Origin: Ziziphus jujuba
Lineage: Eukaryota; Streptophyta; Magnoliopsida; Rosales; Rhamnaceae
Direction of reading: 5' to 3'
Assembly: GCF_031755915.1 (NCBI RefSeq)
Contig: NC_083387.1
Coordinates: 5,608,501 to 5,672,500, forward strand
DNA: 64,000 nt
The position numbers and the translations under genes were made by a program. Every line of letters starts with the position of its first letter. Position 1 is the stretch's first letter. Positions 23,418 to 41,897 of this stretch are shown piece after piece. A model generated the notes under the pieces. That model was not told the DNA's origin, searched no databases, and was given only the letters and a program-made list of their open reading frames with translations.

Positions 23418-23775
23418 AAAGTTTTAATTTAGTATTATGGTTTAATATGTTTTGATAATTATTTCATATATTGGATATAATATTTTCTATTCCACGATGG
23501 AAGATTTATTAGCAATCTTTTTTTGAATTTAATCCCAAATGAAAAGAGGCTTTCTGGATTTGATTTTAAATCTTTAGTTTACATATCATTTTATGAAATG
23601 TCCAAATGATTTTGAAAAGAAAAACAAACATATATCATTTTTTCTTTTATTTAAAATGGTTATTGATTTTAAATGTCAATACATTTTTTGTTAATTCCAT
23701 CTTCATCTCATATAATATTTGTCTCCACTCTTAATTTTTTTACCACACTATTAACTTAAACAATCTATTAGAAAT

Positions 23776-23996
23776 TGATTTTCCAAGTGGAGGAAATTAG
23801 TTTCTGATAGGAGTAAAAATTATTCAACGATTTCCGCTTGGAGCAAATTTTTTCCAACAGGAGGAAAACTATTTTCGCTTGGAGGAAAAATTTTCCGCCT
23901 GGCGGAAATTTATCCAGAGGCTTCAATTGATCTTCATATGGGATTTCCGACTGGAGGAAAATTTTTCCTCCAGGAGGAAAATTTTTCCGTAAGATG
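23776..23996. repeat. cluster of short TTCCGCCTGGAGGAAA-type repeats
   Basis: About eight to ten imperfect copies of a unit like TTTCCGCTTGGAGGAAAA, many of them inverted (GGAGGAAAATTTTTCCTCC at about 23953-23971 is nearly palindromic). They lie directly after the transposase frame and belong to the same motif family as 20585-20715. Confidence 0.7.
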
Positions 23997-25983
23997 TTTG
24001 TGCATAACGGAATTCTAATAAATAAACATGACACATTTCCTATAAGGTCAATTACTTATCCTTACATCAATACCACATCGTTATCTTTGTTAAATGAACA
24101 TTATAAGCCACCATTATCTTTACAATTAAAAGTCTAATATAATAAAGAATATGCATCTATAAACATGACAAAAAGAAAGAAAAATGCATCACCATCCAGC
24201 TCATATGCTTAGTTCTTTGTTGTAAGCCTCATGAGCATACTTCCTCCTGAAGAACTCTATATCATCTTGTGTGAAAGTCAATAGTAATCTAGCATGTAAA
24301 AACTCCATGGACTTGAACGTAAAAATGCCACAGTCACCACTGCAACAAAACAACTCATACAGAAATATATTAAGGATTACATTATGCTTTACAGTGCAAA
24401 TTTTTTAAAAACTCCATTTTTTAATGTCGGTCATTTATTTTCGAATGCTTAAATCACTTGCATTACAGATCACTTATTCCCATAATGACTTCATTCTGGG
24501 AGTGACTCTGTACCTTCAAATCATACCGTATTCAATATTAATGCATTAATGTAGCATCAACATGCATAACATTTTTTATTTTGTTCAAAATAGCAACTTA
24601 CATTAATGGAAAACAAACCACCACCAATGCTTCTCTATCTCTTTATCTCTCCCTCTCTCTCTTTCTTTATCTTTGTGAGTATGTATGTGTGTATGTGTGT
24701 GTGTGTGTTTGTGAGAGCTTCAAATCCTTATTTTTTTAATTTTCTTAGCAGTCATTTGCAACTATACGATCTCAAATTTTGTGCTTCAATTTTCTGCTTG
24801 GTCCATCACTTGCTCCTTTAGTGCTAAAAAAATAAAAAATCAATATTAGTAAAAAACTTAAATATTTATATATTTCTTAATTAAACTAAAATGAATTAAT
24901 TTTATTCTTGTATAATGGGTAGGTCTTATAATGTAACTTGCCTATTCTCTCAATATATCTAACTTATCAATAATTCCTCTTTCAGTTTTGATATAAAAAA
25001 AAATTTTTGCGAGCCCAAGCCATAGTAGGTCTAGCATAGGATTATCATTAATAGAGGATCACATGATTCATTAAAGGGGAAGCACTTATTTATCTTTAAT
25101 CTTAAACTCTAAGAATAATTTGCATGCTAACTTTGTTGAGATTGGTTTGAAAAGCCAACTGGGCATAAAATTGTTTGGAAAAGGATCATAACAAATATAA
25201 AACACTAGCATATGCATAAGACGACTAACAAATAACATTAGCCTAAATGCAGAAATATGTGCCACTAAACGCATCAATGGATTTCACTTTTTTTGCAATA
25301 AACATAAATACATAAATAATAGAAATATAAAACCATCCCCACCTCCAAACTATGGATCACAAATAAGCAATCATCATGATAAGTCACAAAATATTGTACA
25401 TGTTAGAATTGTGTTTAAGCAAATATCATTTTCAAATTAAGTTTCTGAATTACCATATTATAAACGTGGTTAGAGAGGGAGAAGAAGAAGCAGAAATAAA
25501 AGCAATAAATATAATTTGACATTTACCTAATTCTTTTGAGAACTAATGCTGGACTTTCTATCCTACAACTCTTTTTGAAACCAAGGCTGGGGGAAAAAAA
25601 GAAGCAATTCAATCTGATTCAATTGGTAAATGAGCGTTAATATTGTTTATGAAAAATATAAATCAAAAGATTTATATAAATCTAGAAAAAAAAAAAAAAC
25701 AAAGTTCACTTCTTGCAATATAGCACCTAGTTGCTTACATAAAAATTAAAAAAAATAAATTGCAATGAAGTCAAGCTAATAATCTAAGCTTATATCAGTA
25801 CTCAATAATTTAAGTATTTATGTAAATCATCCATCTTGTATTGAAATCCCATCTAGACTTTACAGCCAAAACTACCTCATAAAAGAAATGATGCTTGTTT
25901 TCATCATTTGGGATCTTGGAAGTAACTTCCTTGTCCTGATGCAGTCAATGCACAACCAAAGTCCACTCCTTGTATAATTTGAT
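23997..25983. other. inner MULE DNA, mostly unrecognised
   Basis: Apart from the Ulp1 exon at 24201-24339, this 2-kb part shows no domain on either strand. A CT/GT-rich low-complexity stretch (about 24635-24715) produces a meaningless open frame. It may hold decayed Ulp1 upstream exons or introns, but I could not find the His or Asp blocks of the protease. Confidence 0.45.
24201..24339 (-). pseudogene. last exon of a Ulp1-type (C48) SUMO protease, within the MULE
   Basis: On the minus strand an acceptor (TTTTGTTGCAG) at 24340 opens a 139-nt exon ending in TGA at 24201. It reads GDCGIFTFKSMEFLHARL, then LTFTQDDIEFFRRKYAHEAY. GDCG(V/I)F with the catalytic Cys followed by the MEFL helix is the C-terminal signature of C48 peptidases, which cleave SUMO. 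Ulp1-like genes of this kind ride in Kaonashi-type MULEs of several plants. No upstream exon with the His/Asp residues could be recognised, so this is a remnant. It lies antisense to the transposase. The alternative, a chance frame, is unlikely given the splice site plus a 45-codon match to the family pattern. Confidence 0.75.
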
Positions 25984-27147
25984 GCTCAAAGAACAATCCC
26001 TCTGTAAATCAATGCTTATGGGAGCCCGAGTTGCACCATTTTCACCAGTTGGCTGGAAGTAAATGAGAAATAAAACTTCAGAATAAAGAAGAAACTTTTA
26101 CGCAGTCCTATCAGATAGAAAAAATAATTAAAAAGGATCCCACTCTTAAAATACAAATTCAATGTACCAAAACAGGATGTCCAATTAGACTGTTCAAAAC
26201 TGCTGATTTACCGGCACCCTGAACATTATGAGCACCAAAAAATGTTAAAAGAAGATACATAAGGATCTCCAAACAGTTAAGAGAACAAAAAGTGTAATAA
26301 AATTGTCAAAATTTAACACTTTGCAATATAGATTAATCATCAAATAGCTCCTCACAGTTCATAAGGAAAAATATATAAAAAATTTCAATGTTTTAGAGAA
26401 CCACCAATGCGAGCATTGGTACTTATAAAAAGAGGGAAAAGATCACAATATAATGGTTGGACCCATTTGATATCATTTTCCATGCAAAGACCAAGTCTAC
26501 AATTCAATAGACAAAACAAGTTGCACTATCCGACTATCTCGGAAGGCAACAACATTTAATTCCTGAAAAATTGAAAATTAAAAAGAAAAAACAAAACAAT
26601 ACTAAAAAAGAACTCTGAAATCAAATGAGTAAGAGAAAATATAAGATATCCTCAAGTTCGAAGCTATCTTCCACTATAATGACCCATTTCCTTTCTCAAG
26701 TCCTCAGTTCCTTGCCAACAAGATAAATTTCGTATGAGGAACTGACCTCAAAATCGAAGTAGTTATCAATCCTAACCACATGAACCAACATCGCCAAAGA
26801 TCCAAACACAAACCAGATTTAAAGATCTATACATTAAAAAGAGAAAAGCAAATCCAACCAAATTCTAATGAATCAATCTGTGCTCTCTAAAAGTATAAAG
26901 ACCCAACCACCCAAACTACTATACTAACATGAAAATGAATCAAAGCTAAGAGAGAAAAATAAAAATAAAAAATAGCGTTGATAATTTATGGTAAAGAAAC
27001 CAAAAAAGCGATGATAACGTAGAAAAGAAAAGCGGTGATAACATAGAAAAGGACAAGGTTCACTCATAACATTGTCGAGAACGACAACATTTAGGAAAGT
27101 AGAGACACATCGAGAGGAATCGCTTGAACTAGAATTCTCATCAATTG
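25984..27147 (-). pseudogene. captured genomic fragment of a dynamin-related protein 2 (DRP2) gene
   Basis: Three exon pieces on the minus strand with introns kept. Exon A (about 27068-27147) reads DENSSSSDSSRCVSTFLNVV and ends LDNV. After an 848-bp intron, exon B (26168-26218) reads GAGKSAVLNSLIGHPVL, flanked by CAG and GTACAT. After 115 bp, exon C (26052 down to about 25984) opens after CTTCCAG and reads [19 protein letters not shown]. Together they are the N-terminus and GTPase P-loop region of plant DRP2A/DRP2B, large GTPases in clathrin-coated vesicle formation. Homology stops after SLS; the following [11 protein letters not shown] is foreign. Damage: the first Gly of the P-loop (LGN in relatives) reads Asp, and the exon A donor reads ATGAGT. 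Intact introns show capture from genomic DNA, not cDNA. The fragment lies near the right terminal repeat and is antisense to the transposase. Confidence 0.85.
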
Positions 27148-27359
27148 TGGCGACAACGGTGGTGCGACGATGGTGGTAGTGACAAATGACATATCGAAGT
27201 AGAGCCGACAATGGTGTGTTTCTCCTCTGTCTCTGGGTGGCAACAATGATTGAGTTTCCGAAAAGGGAAAGTAGAAAGAAATGAGTCGATGGATTCGAAG
27301 GTAGAGAAAAAAAAAAAAAAGAACAAAAAAAAAAAAAAAGAACAAAAACCATTATGAAA

Positions 27360-27469
27360 GGGTATTTTCGTCCAAACGAGTAAAAAATGGGCTACTTTTT
27401 AAAAATAAAAAAAAAATTTGCCATTTTTCAAAAATGGGTTAGTGGGGTGGTTATTTTTCAAACAAATCC
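27360..27469 (-). repeat. right terminal inverted repeat of the MULE
   Basis: Reverse complement starts GGATTTGTTTGAAAAATAAC and aligns with the left end. AT-rich, with insertions and deletions relative to the left copy. Confidence 0.75.
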
Positions 27470-27478
27470 AATATTTAA
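27470..27478. repeat. right 9-bp target-site duplication of the MULE
   Basis: AATATTTAA, identical to 20091-20099. The bases beyond it on both sides differ, so the match is exactly nine. Confidence 0.9.
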
Positions 27479-27645
27479 AAATAAAATAAAATAGAATTCT
27501 ATGATTATAAAACCAAAAATTCGGAGATTCCGAATAATGTCAACCACATTTGCATAATTTAAGCTCTGCTTGTAGTTAATATTCTAGGAAATATATTTTC
27601 TTTTCTGATTTTTTTTTTTTTTTTTTGGTGTTATATTTTCTCATG

Positions 27646-27724
27646 ATTTTGTTTAATCAGTGAATGAAAGCTAATAATCTTCCCATTATTTTGTTTAATA
27701 GGTCAATGAAAGCTAATAATCTTC
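27646..27724. repeat. 42-bp tandem duplication
   Basis: ATTTTGTTTAAT followed by CAATGAAAGCTAATAATCTTC-like sequence occurs at 27646-27682 and 27688-27724, with a few substitutions. Confidence 0.85.
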
Positions 27725-27834
27725 TACTCTTTTTACCCTTTTTCCGCAAAGAAGTTACAGGAAAAAAAAAATTAAAAGAGAAAATAAAAAAGAAAATACC
27801 AAAAATATCTTATGTTTCAAGCTAAAACATGTGG

Positions 27835-27975
27835 TTTTTTTTTTTTTTTTTTTTTTTTTTTCTTGTTTGAATACCCATACAAATTCTACCCCAAATCCCC
27901 CCAACTATGATTCAAACCCATACACAGCGTGCGTAGGTGTAGGTGTGGGTGCTCTACTAATAGAGCTACCCCACT
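27835..27975 (-). mobile_element. tRNA-derived SINE
   Basis: On the minus strand: TGGGGTAGCTCTATTAGTAG (A-box-like, as in tRNA GTAGCTCAGT-GGTAGAGC), then GGGTTTGAATC (B-box-like, near GGTTCGAATC) about 50 bases on, a short tRNA-unrelated body, the end ATTCAAACAAG and a tail of 27 A (T tract 27835-27861). This is the architecture of a plant tRNA-derived SINE transcribed by RNA polymerase III. I could not find a convincing target duplication, so the head border is approximate. Confidence 0.65.
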
Positions 27976-28769
27976 TCGTATAGCCTGTGGAGAAATGAAA
28001 TTTCATAAGCTTTATCAAAACGAAAATTCTCCACAATTACAAGATTGGAATGTCATGGTAAATTACCACAAAGAGGTTCGAGTCATGCAGATGAATAACC
28101 ATTGTGAAACTGGGAAAAGAGCAGAGGTCATGCAAAAACTATGTCAATCTGGATAAAAAATTGCTGTTTTTTCTAACATATTTGCAATCAACAACATGAT
28201 ATTCAGACAGTAAAACATTACTAATCGTTGACACGAAAGAGTTTTGTAACAAAACTTTTACCAAAAAGACGTGGATTTTCAACTAGGACTTGTTCTTGAT
28301 ACAGGTAACAGAGAGTGTAAATAGCATTCTTGCAGGATCTAAAACTGTATTCTTGCAACTAATAACTGTGGAAAACTAACTAGTCCCGCTCTGTAAATTC
28401 CCCTAAACTAGAAACTACATTATTGCACATGATATAATCGCAAAATCTGCCGCCTGTTTCTTCTCTCTTTTACGTACATGATTATTACCGACCTCCACCA
28501 AACCCAACTTATTTCCTTTTTATAGAAGTATGTAAACCATGAATGAATTTCCCCAGCTCCACAAAGGGGGATAAATCAACCCATAATCACTTTCGAACTA
28601 TGAACCAATAACCTCCAATGGGATTTCGTTCTTCTTCATGATAGGTACCTTTGTCCTTCTTTTTATTGCTGATTTTTTACCCGATGCAGCAGCAGCAGCA
28701 TTAGCTGCTTCAGGATAGTCCTCTCTCGTAACCGCACTCACTCGTGTGATCTCTGGCATGCCATCTAAA

Positions 28770-36943
<8,174 letters not shown>

Positions 36944-37536
36944 TGTTAAATATGATATCCTGGTGAAGGAAGCGATTGAAAATGGTAAATCGGTGGTGGT
37001 GAGCTAAGCGAGAGAGATCAAATCGTTCAGCAAAGAAGGGCATTTCACCATCTGGGTTTTGAGAGACAATGGAAGGTGTATTTGGAGATAGAAGCTGCAG
37101 ACACATTGCACATGGAAACAAACAGATTTTTATCAACACGGAATTCTAAGAGAAAGAGTTAGAGAGAGAAAGAGTCCTCTTCACCTGCTAGCTTTCTCTT
37201 TCTCTCTCTTATGTTATCTAGATAGAGGCAAGAACGAGACAGAAAGTACGAAAACACGAAAGAAAAATCTGCAAGAAAATACAAAAAAATACTGACCTTG
37301 AAAATCGTCTGTGAGACGGTGGAGTTTGCCGAGGCAAGCCTGTGATAATATGGTGGAGGAAGTATAACAGCCCACAAGCTCTGCCTCCTTTCAAAACTAA
37401 AATACCGCAGAAAGAGAGCTCACAATATGGCACCAAATCTATTACCCACCAATTCAAAGAAAAAAAATAATTAAAAATAAAAAACAACGATAATGACGAT
37501 GAGTAGGCTACAACATGTTAGAGAACCTCAAAGAGT

Positions 37537-37584
<48 letters not shown>

Positions 37585-37620
37585 CCTCTCTCCTCTCTTT
37601 TATAATGCTCAAAAAAGTTC
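36944..37620. promoter_or_regulatory. ABCC5 leader and promoter with (TA)n(GA)n microsatellite
   Basis: The minus-strand leader is pyrimidine-rich. (TA)n at 37538-37550 runs into (GA)16 at 37551-37582, so the gene-sense strand reads (CT)n. A donor-like CAAG/GTCAGT near 37291-37300 could start a leader intron with its acceptor nearer the ATG. Exact transcription start unknown. Confidence 0.4.
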
Positions 37621-40503
37621 ATAACTTTGCTACCTTCGAAACACGGCCGTGTGATGAAGAAAGTGAGGGACACCGAGAGAGTTAGACCAGTAAGAAACAA
37701 TAAAAATAAAATAAAAAATCAGATTTTAATCATTTTCAATGGATAGAAGGTAAAATAAATAGAAAAAAACAGGCTCAGTGAGTTTCGTGCTTTTTTTATT
37801 TTTTTGGTTGTAAAGTTCAAATTTTGGTCTGAGCTATAGGCTGTAGCTTTGATTTTCGATATAATTAATAAATCTATATATAGACAGATGAGTATGCACT
37901 GGAAGTGTATAGGAATTCAGGGTAAGATAAGAGAATTAAAAAATAAAATAAAAAGGTAAAGAATAATACATATAATCAAAAGAATATTATTAGCATGTGT
38001 GGGTGTGTGAGGTTAATGATGACATTATGATAGAGATCTCAGAATGTCCTTTGCAAAGAAAATTTCACATAATGAGTGGACCGTCCATTTTTCGATGTTT
38101 GAGTGAAAAAGAAAAAAGAACGATATAAAGCTTTGTTTGTTTTTGATTTCACTTTTCAGTTTGTTTTGTAGGCAATATTGGGTCATGACGTGTTCGGTGG
38201 ATTTCATATGAGAGGATGAATGTGATGCCATTGCCATGATGATAAGCTTTTTGAAGTTTCTATTTTCATTTTTATTATTATTATTCTTTTTTTACCCTTA
38301 TAATAGAATCCATTATTAATGGGGGGCACACCGCTCTTTTATGGTTAAGCTGTGAAAAACCATTGTTGTCCTCATATTTTGCGTGGAAGGAAAATAAAAG
38401 TAGCATTTTGGTCAAAAAAAATAAGTGCCCGTAACACCCAAAAAAATAAAAATAAAGAAGCATCAGATTCAGAGTGCTTTTGTTCTATTTTGCTATTTGA
38501 TTTATGTTGAAAAACATATCAGTTTGCCCACTAATCACGTTGGTTGCTTCTTACAGAAAAATGACAACCAAAATCACCCCAAACCTTTTCTTGATTTATT
38601 TAGAAAGGGCAAAAAAGTTATGGGCTAAAGGTTGGAGGTGATCCAAATTTTTCAGTCTCTTCTACAAGCACATGTGGCTGCTCAAGCTGGCTTCAACTTT
38701 AGTAAATATATATATTTTTTATGAAATTTGGATGTTATGGCCCACTTAATTTCAATGGCAATATAGGTAAGACATGGTATTCAATTTATACATAAATGCC
38801 AAAAAAGGTGTTAGGCATATACACGGTGTTAGGCATATGCATATTAACTAAAGTAGGCTAGGTTTCATATATTGTTATTTATGATGCTTTAGTGGTAATA
38901 TTCAAAGAATTTTAATAATAATAGTTGTTAAATTGAATGTGTATATCATTTGGAAAATGTAAATACTAGCTAATCAGAAAGATGCCTTTCATGAAGTAAA
39001 TTCTTGGAATGAATGAACCTTTATCTCTCTCTGTCAGAATTTTGATCTCCAAAGAGTATTACTGGATGAATAAATAACACACCAACCAGAAAGTTAGGGT
39101 TCAAAAACTCAACAGTCCTTTTCATTCTTTTTACTAGTTCTGTAACATTAATGGCTGATATGCCAATACGAAACAAATCTTTTAATCCCTCAAAAATGGA
39201 AATATTTTTTTTTTTCCGTGAAATTAGTTCACTTTCTATATTCAGGTGCGAGATTTAGTGTGCATGAACTTTGAAGTTTCAATTTTTATTTATTTTTTAA
39301 TCATAAAACATAATTAGTTTAAAACTTATATATAATTATTACATATTGATTTCCTAATTTATTTCACAAACTTGTAGTCGAAGCTTTGCAATAAAACCCA
39401 ACTTCCATTCAATTTCATAAGCCTGTTTTATCTTCCATTCAATTTCATAAGCCTTGGGCTGTTCATGATTTAACGTTTACCAACCTTTCTGCAACTTATA
39501 AAAATACAAAGAATGGGTCATTTATGCATCAAACAATTTTGACCAATATATTCTAGAAACCACTCCAACCATTGAAATCTTACAATTCAACACGGATTAA
39601 AAAAAAAAAATAATTAAGTTGGACTCTTTTATCCTAATTCATTTTGACTCTCTGTCCATTTAAATTTAAATCCATTGTAGAATTAAATCATTTTTCTCAC
39701 CAAGATAATTTGTCAAATACGGATACATGGAATAAGGACCCCGTATATATATACATATACATTTTATTTTCAAACTTTATTTATTTATTTTTATTTTATT
39801 AGATGCTGACACTTTGCTGTATTCTTGGCTTAAACTTGAAGACCAATCACAGTCATCATGTCATGTCTCGTCAGGTCATGGTTTGGACCAGCAGCCATAT
39901 GCACAGAGTCGGCACGGTACGTACTTGTGGACTTGTGGGCCCTCCGTATCTTTTAATATTAACTTCTTCTTTTTTTTATTTTATTTTACGAATCTTCAAA
40001 TTATTAATTATTTTATAAATAAGATCACTTGCTTAATTATTGTTTTCTTAATCATTTGGTTATTATTTGAATTCAAGTCTTTGTGACTTTACAAAGTTCT
40101 ACTATTTTCTTTGAAAAAAAAAAAAAAAAAGGTAGTCTGGTAACTCCTATATATATAAGATTCACATAACTATAATACGATTATACGGGGGGAATTGGTT
40201 ATTTTGAGACGACCTGAAATTTGCTGACTTTTTTATACTAGTTACTTATTCTGGTAAACACATAATATGAAATAAAATTAAGGACTTAAAACATTTAATT
40301 CTCTAATGGATTGTAATATTTTTAATTAGAATTTGATCAAGATATTAATTACTGTCATTTTCATGCATTGGTTAGTCGGAACTGGGAAATATATAACATT
40401 ACTTTGATGAATCTTTTTGGGAATTAGTGTGTGTGTTCCTTACTTTAATTAATTAGTAATTAAATAAAGATTTTAATTATATAATTAATATAAATAATTA
40501 TCG

Positions 40504-40552
40504 AGGGTACATAGTTTTTTTTTTTTTTTTTAATTGGATCAAGGGTACATAG
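40504..40552 (-). mobile_element. micro-insertion: poly(A) with 11-bp target duplication
   Basis: AGGGTACATAG at 40504-40514 and 40542-40552 flanks 27 bp that on the minus strand read TGATCCAATT followed by A17. Confidence 0.5.
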
Positions 40553-41840
40553 ATTGGCAAGTGCACGTACGTAGAATAAACATGGGAACGACGTTTGGAC
40601 ACATTTTTTTTTTTAATTTGTTTCTTAGAATAAAATTAATTGTTTTTAGATACCTTTAAACTTTAAAACTCACTGTATTAAATTTTTAATTTTTTATTTA
40701 TCACCGATTAAATCATAGTTGATTTTGACTAATGAAAATTGATTTTTGATAGCTGAAATTTAACAGCCATCCCATATGAACTGCATATGAGATATCAAAA
40801 TACAATTTTTTTTAAAAAATAATAAATATTTAAGTATAGATTTTTAAAATATATTTAAAAATTATAATTTCAACATATTAATTGGTAAATTATTTATTGT
40901 ACGTAGCATTGTAGTTAAAAACAAAAAAAAAAACATTTTTCAAATTTTCGACGTAAAAAATATATATATATATATATATATTTGACGTAGCAGTGAAACC
41001 ACAATATGGAATGCGCATACATTCCTATCTCTAACGAATAAAGCATATATGTAATATGAATATATGTGTATATATATATATATATATATTTATTTTTGAC
41101 AAAAAAATCAATGATATATAGAACAGACTATATTCTTGTTGTCCTAAAATAATCACAATAAAACAAACAAGCATATTTTATATATATATATACACATATA
41201 AAAGGCACTTGATAACCTAGAATCCACTTTGTTACTCCCTTTGTACGACTTTTTTTTTTAATATATAAAATAATAATTTGAAGAAAATATGAGTGCCACT
41301 TACATGCACCACTTTTAGGTTTTGGTCTCCAACAAGAAAACAAGAAAACCAAAAAAGAAAAAAAAAACAAAAAAATGCGGTGTGAGTGAGTTTCCAAAAA
41401 GAAATCCCCCACTGCATGGGCATGGCGTTCATGAGTGGGCTTTTCTGTACCCCATTGCCTGCTAAAGTGCCCTATTTATTTATTTTTACTTTTAAAAGTA
41501 TATTATTACTATTATTATTATTATTATTTTTTTTTTGGGCTAAAAACTGACTGCTAACTTGGGTATATTGTTCTCTGAAAAAAAATAAAAATTGGATATA
41601 TTGTCTTATCATTAAGATTAAGATTACGTAATTAAAGATCAATTATATCGCTTTTACGTCACGGAATAGTCATTTCGTTTGGGCATTGTAATTATCCCAG
41701 TTTGACTTCATTTACGGCTCAGAAAATCGCATTTTTCTCTCTTATCTTAAAGTGCTTTTAAATTTTAAATATGCTTAAACTAAAAAATAAAAATAAAATT
41801 ATAAATCCACATTCTTTAAATATTTAAGACAGTTTTAAAG

Positions 41841-41897
41841 TAATTTATATGCAATAGTCTTTTTTTTTTTGGGTAAATTAATTTATATGCAATAGTC
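41841..41897 (-). mobile_element. micro-insertion: poly(A) with 19-bp target duplication
   Basis: TAATTTATATGCAATAGTC is repeated exactly at 41841-41859 and 41879-41897. The 19 bp between them read ATTTACCC plus A11 on the minus strand. Confidence 0.6.

Larger units (their letters stand above)
20100..27469. mobile_element. degenerate Mutator-like element (MULE) carrying transposase, Ulp1 and DRP2 remnants
   Basis: A 7370-bp element bounded by degenerate terminal inverted repeats and an exact 9-bp target duplication. The left end begins GGGTTATTTCGAAAAATAGC; the right end, reverse complemented, begins GGATTTGTTTGAAAAATAAC. Similarity continues for about 110 bp (for example AAAAAGTAGCC on both sides). 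In order: left repeat; degenerate internal repeats (about 20585-20715); MuDR transposase frame on the plus strand (20853-23417); a second block of CTGGCGGAAA-type repeats (23776-23996); a Ulp1/C48 protease exon on the minus strand (24201-24339); about 1.6 kb with no recognised content; a DRP2 gene fragment on the minus strand (about 25984-27147); right repeat. Ulp1-carrying MULEs (Kaonashi-like) and gene-capturing MULEs (Pack-MULEs) are both known; having all three cargoes in one element is unusual. The element is dead as it stands. Confidence 0.93.
27479..28769. other. intergenic between the MULE and ABCC5
   Basis: Contains a 42-bp tandem duplication (27646-27724), a SINE-like element (27835-27975) and the ABCC5 3' untranslated region (up to 28769). 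An open frame of 63 codons at 28598-28789 overlaps the ABCC5 stop region in another frame (see findings). Confidence 0.55.

Noticed and set aside
24606..24821. Plus-strand frame rich in Leu/Ser/Val within the MULE
   Set aside because: Produced by a CT/GT low-complexity tract; no domain.
26924..27352. 142-codon minus-strand frame with a poly-Phe start
   Set aside because: Not a separate gene: its middle is the captured DRP2 exon, the rest is translated poly(A/T) and intron.
39803..40086. Two overlapping plus-strand frames
   Set aside because: Overlap each other in different frames, end in poly-Phe/Ile runs, match nothing.
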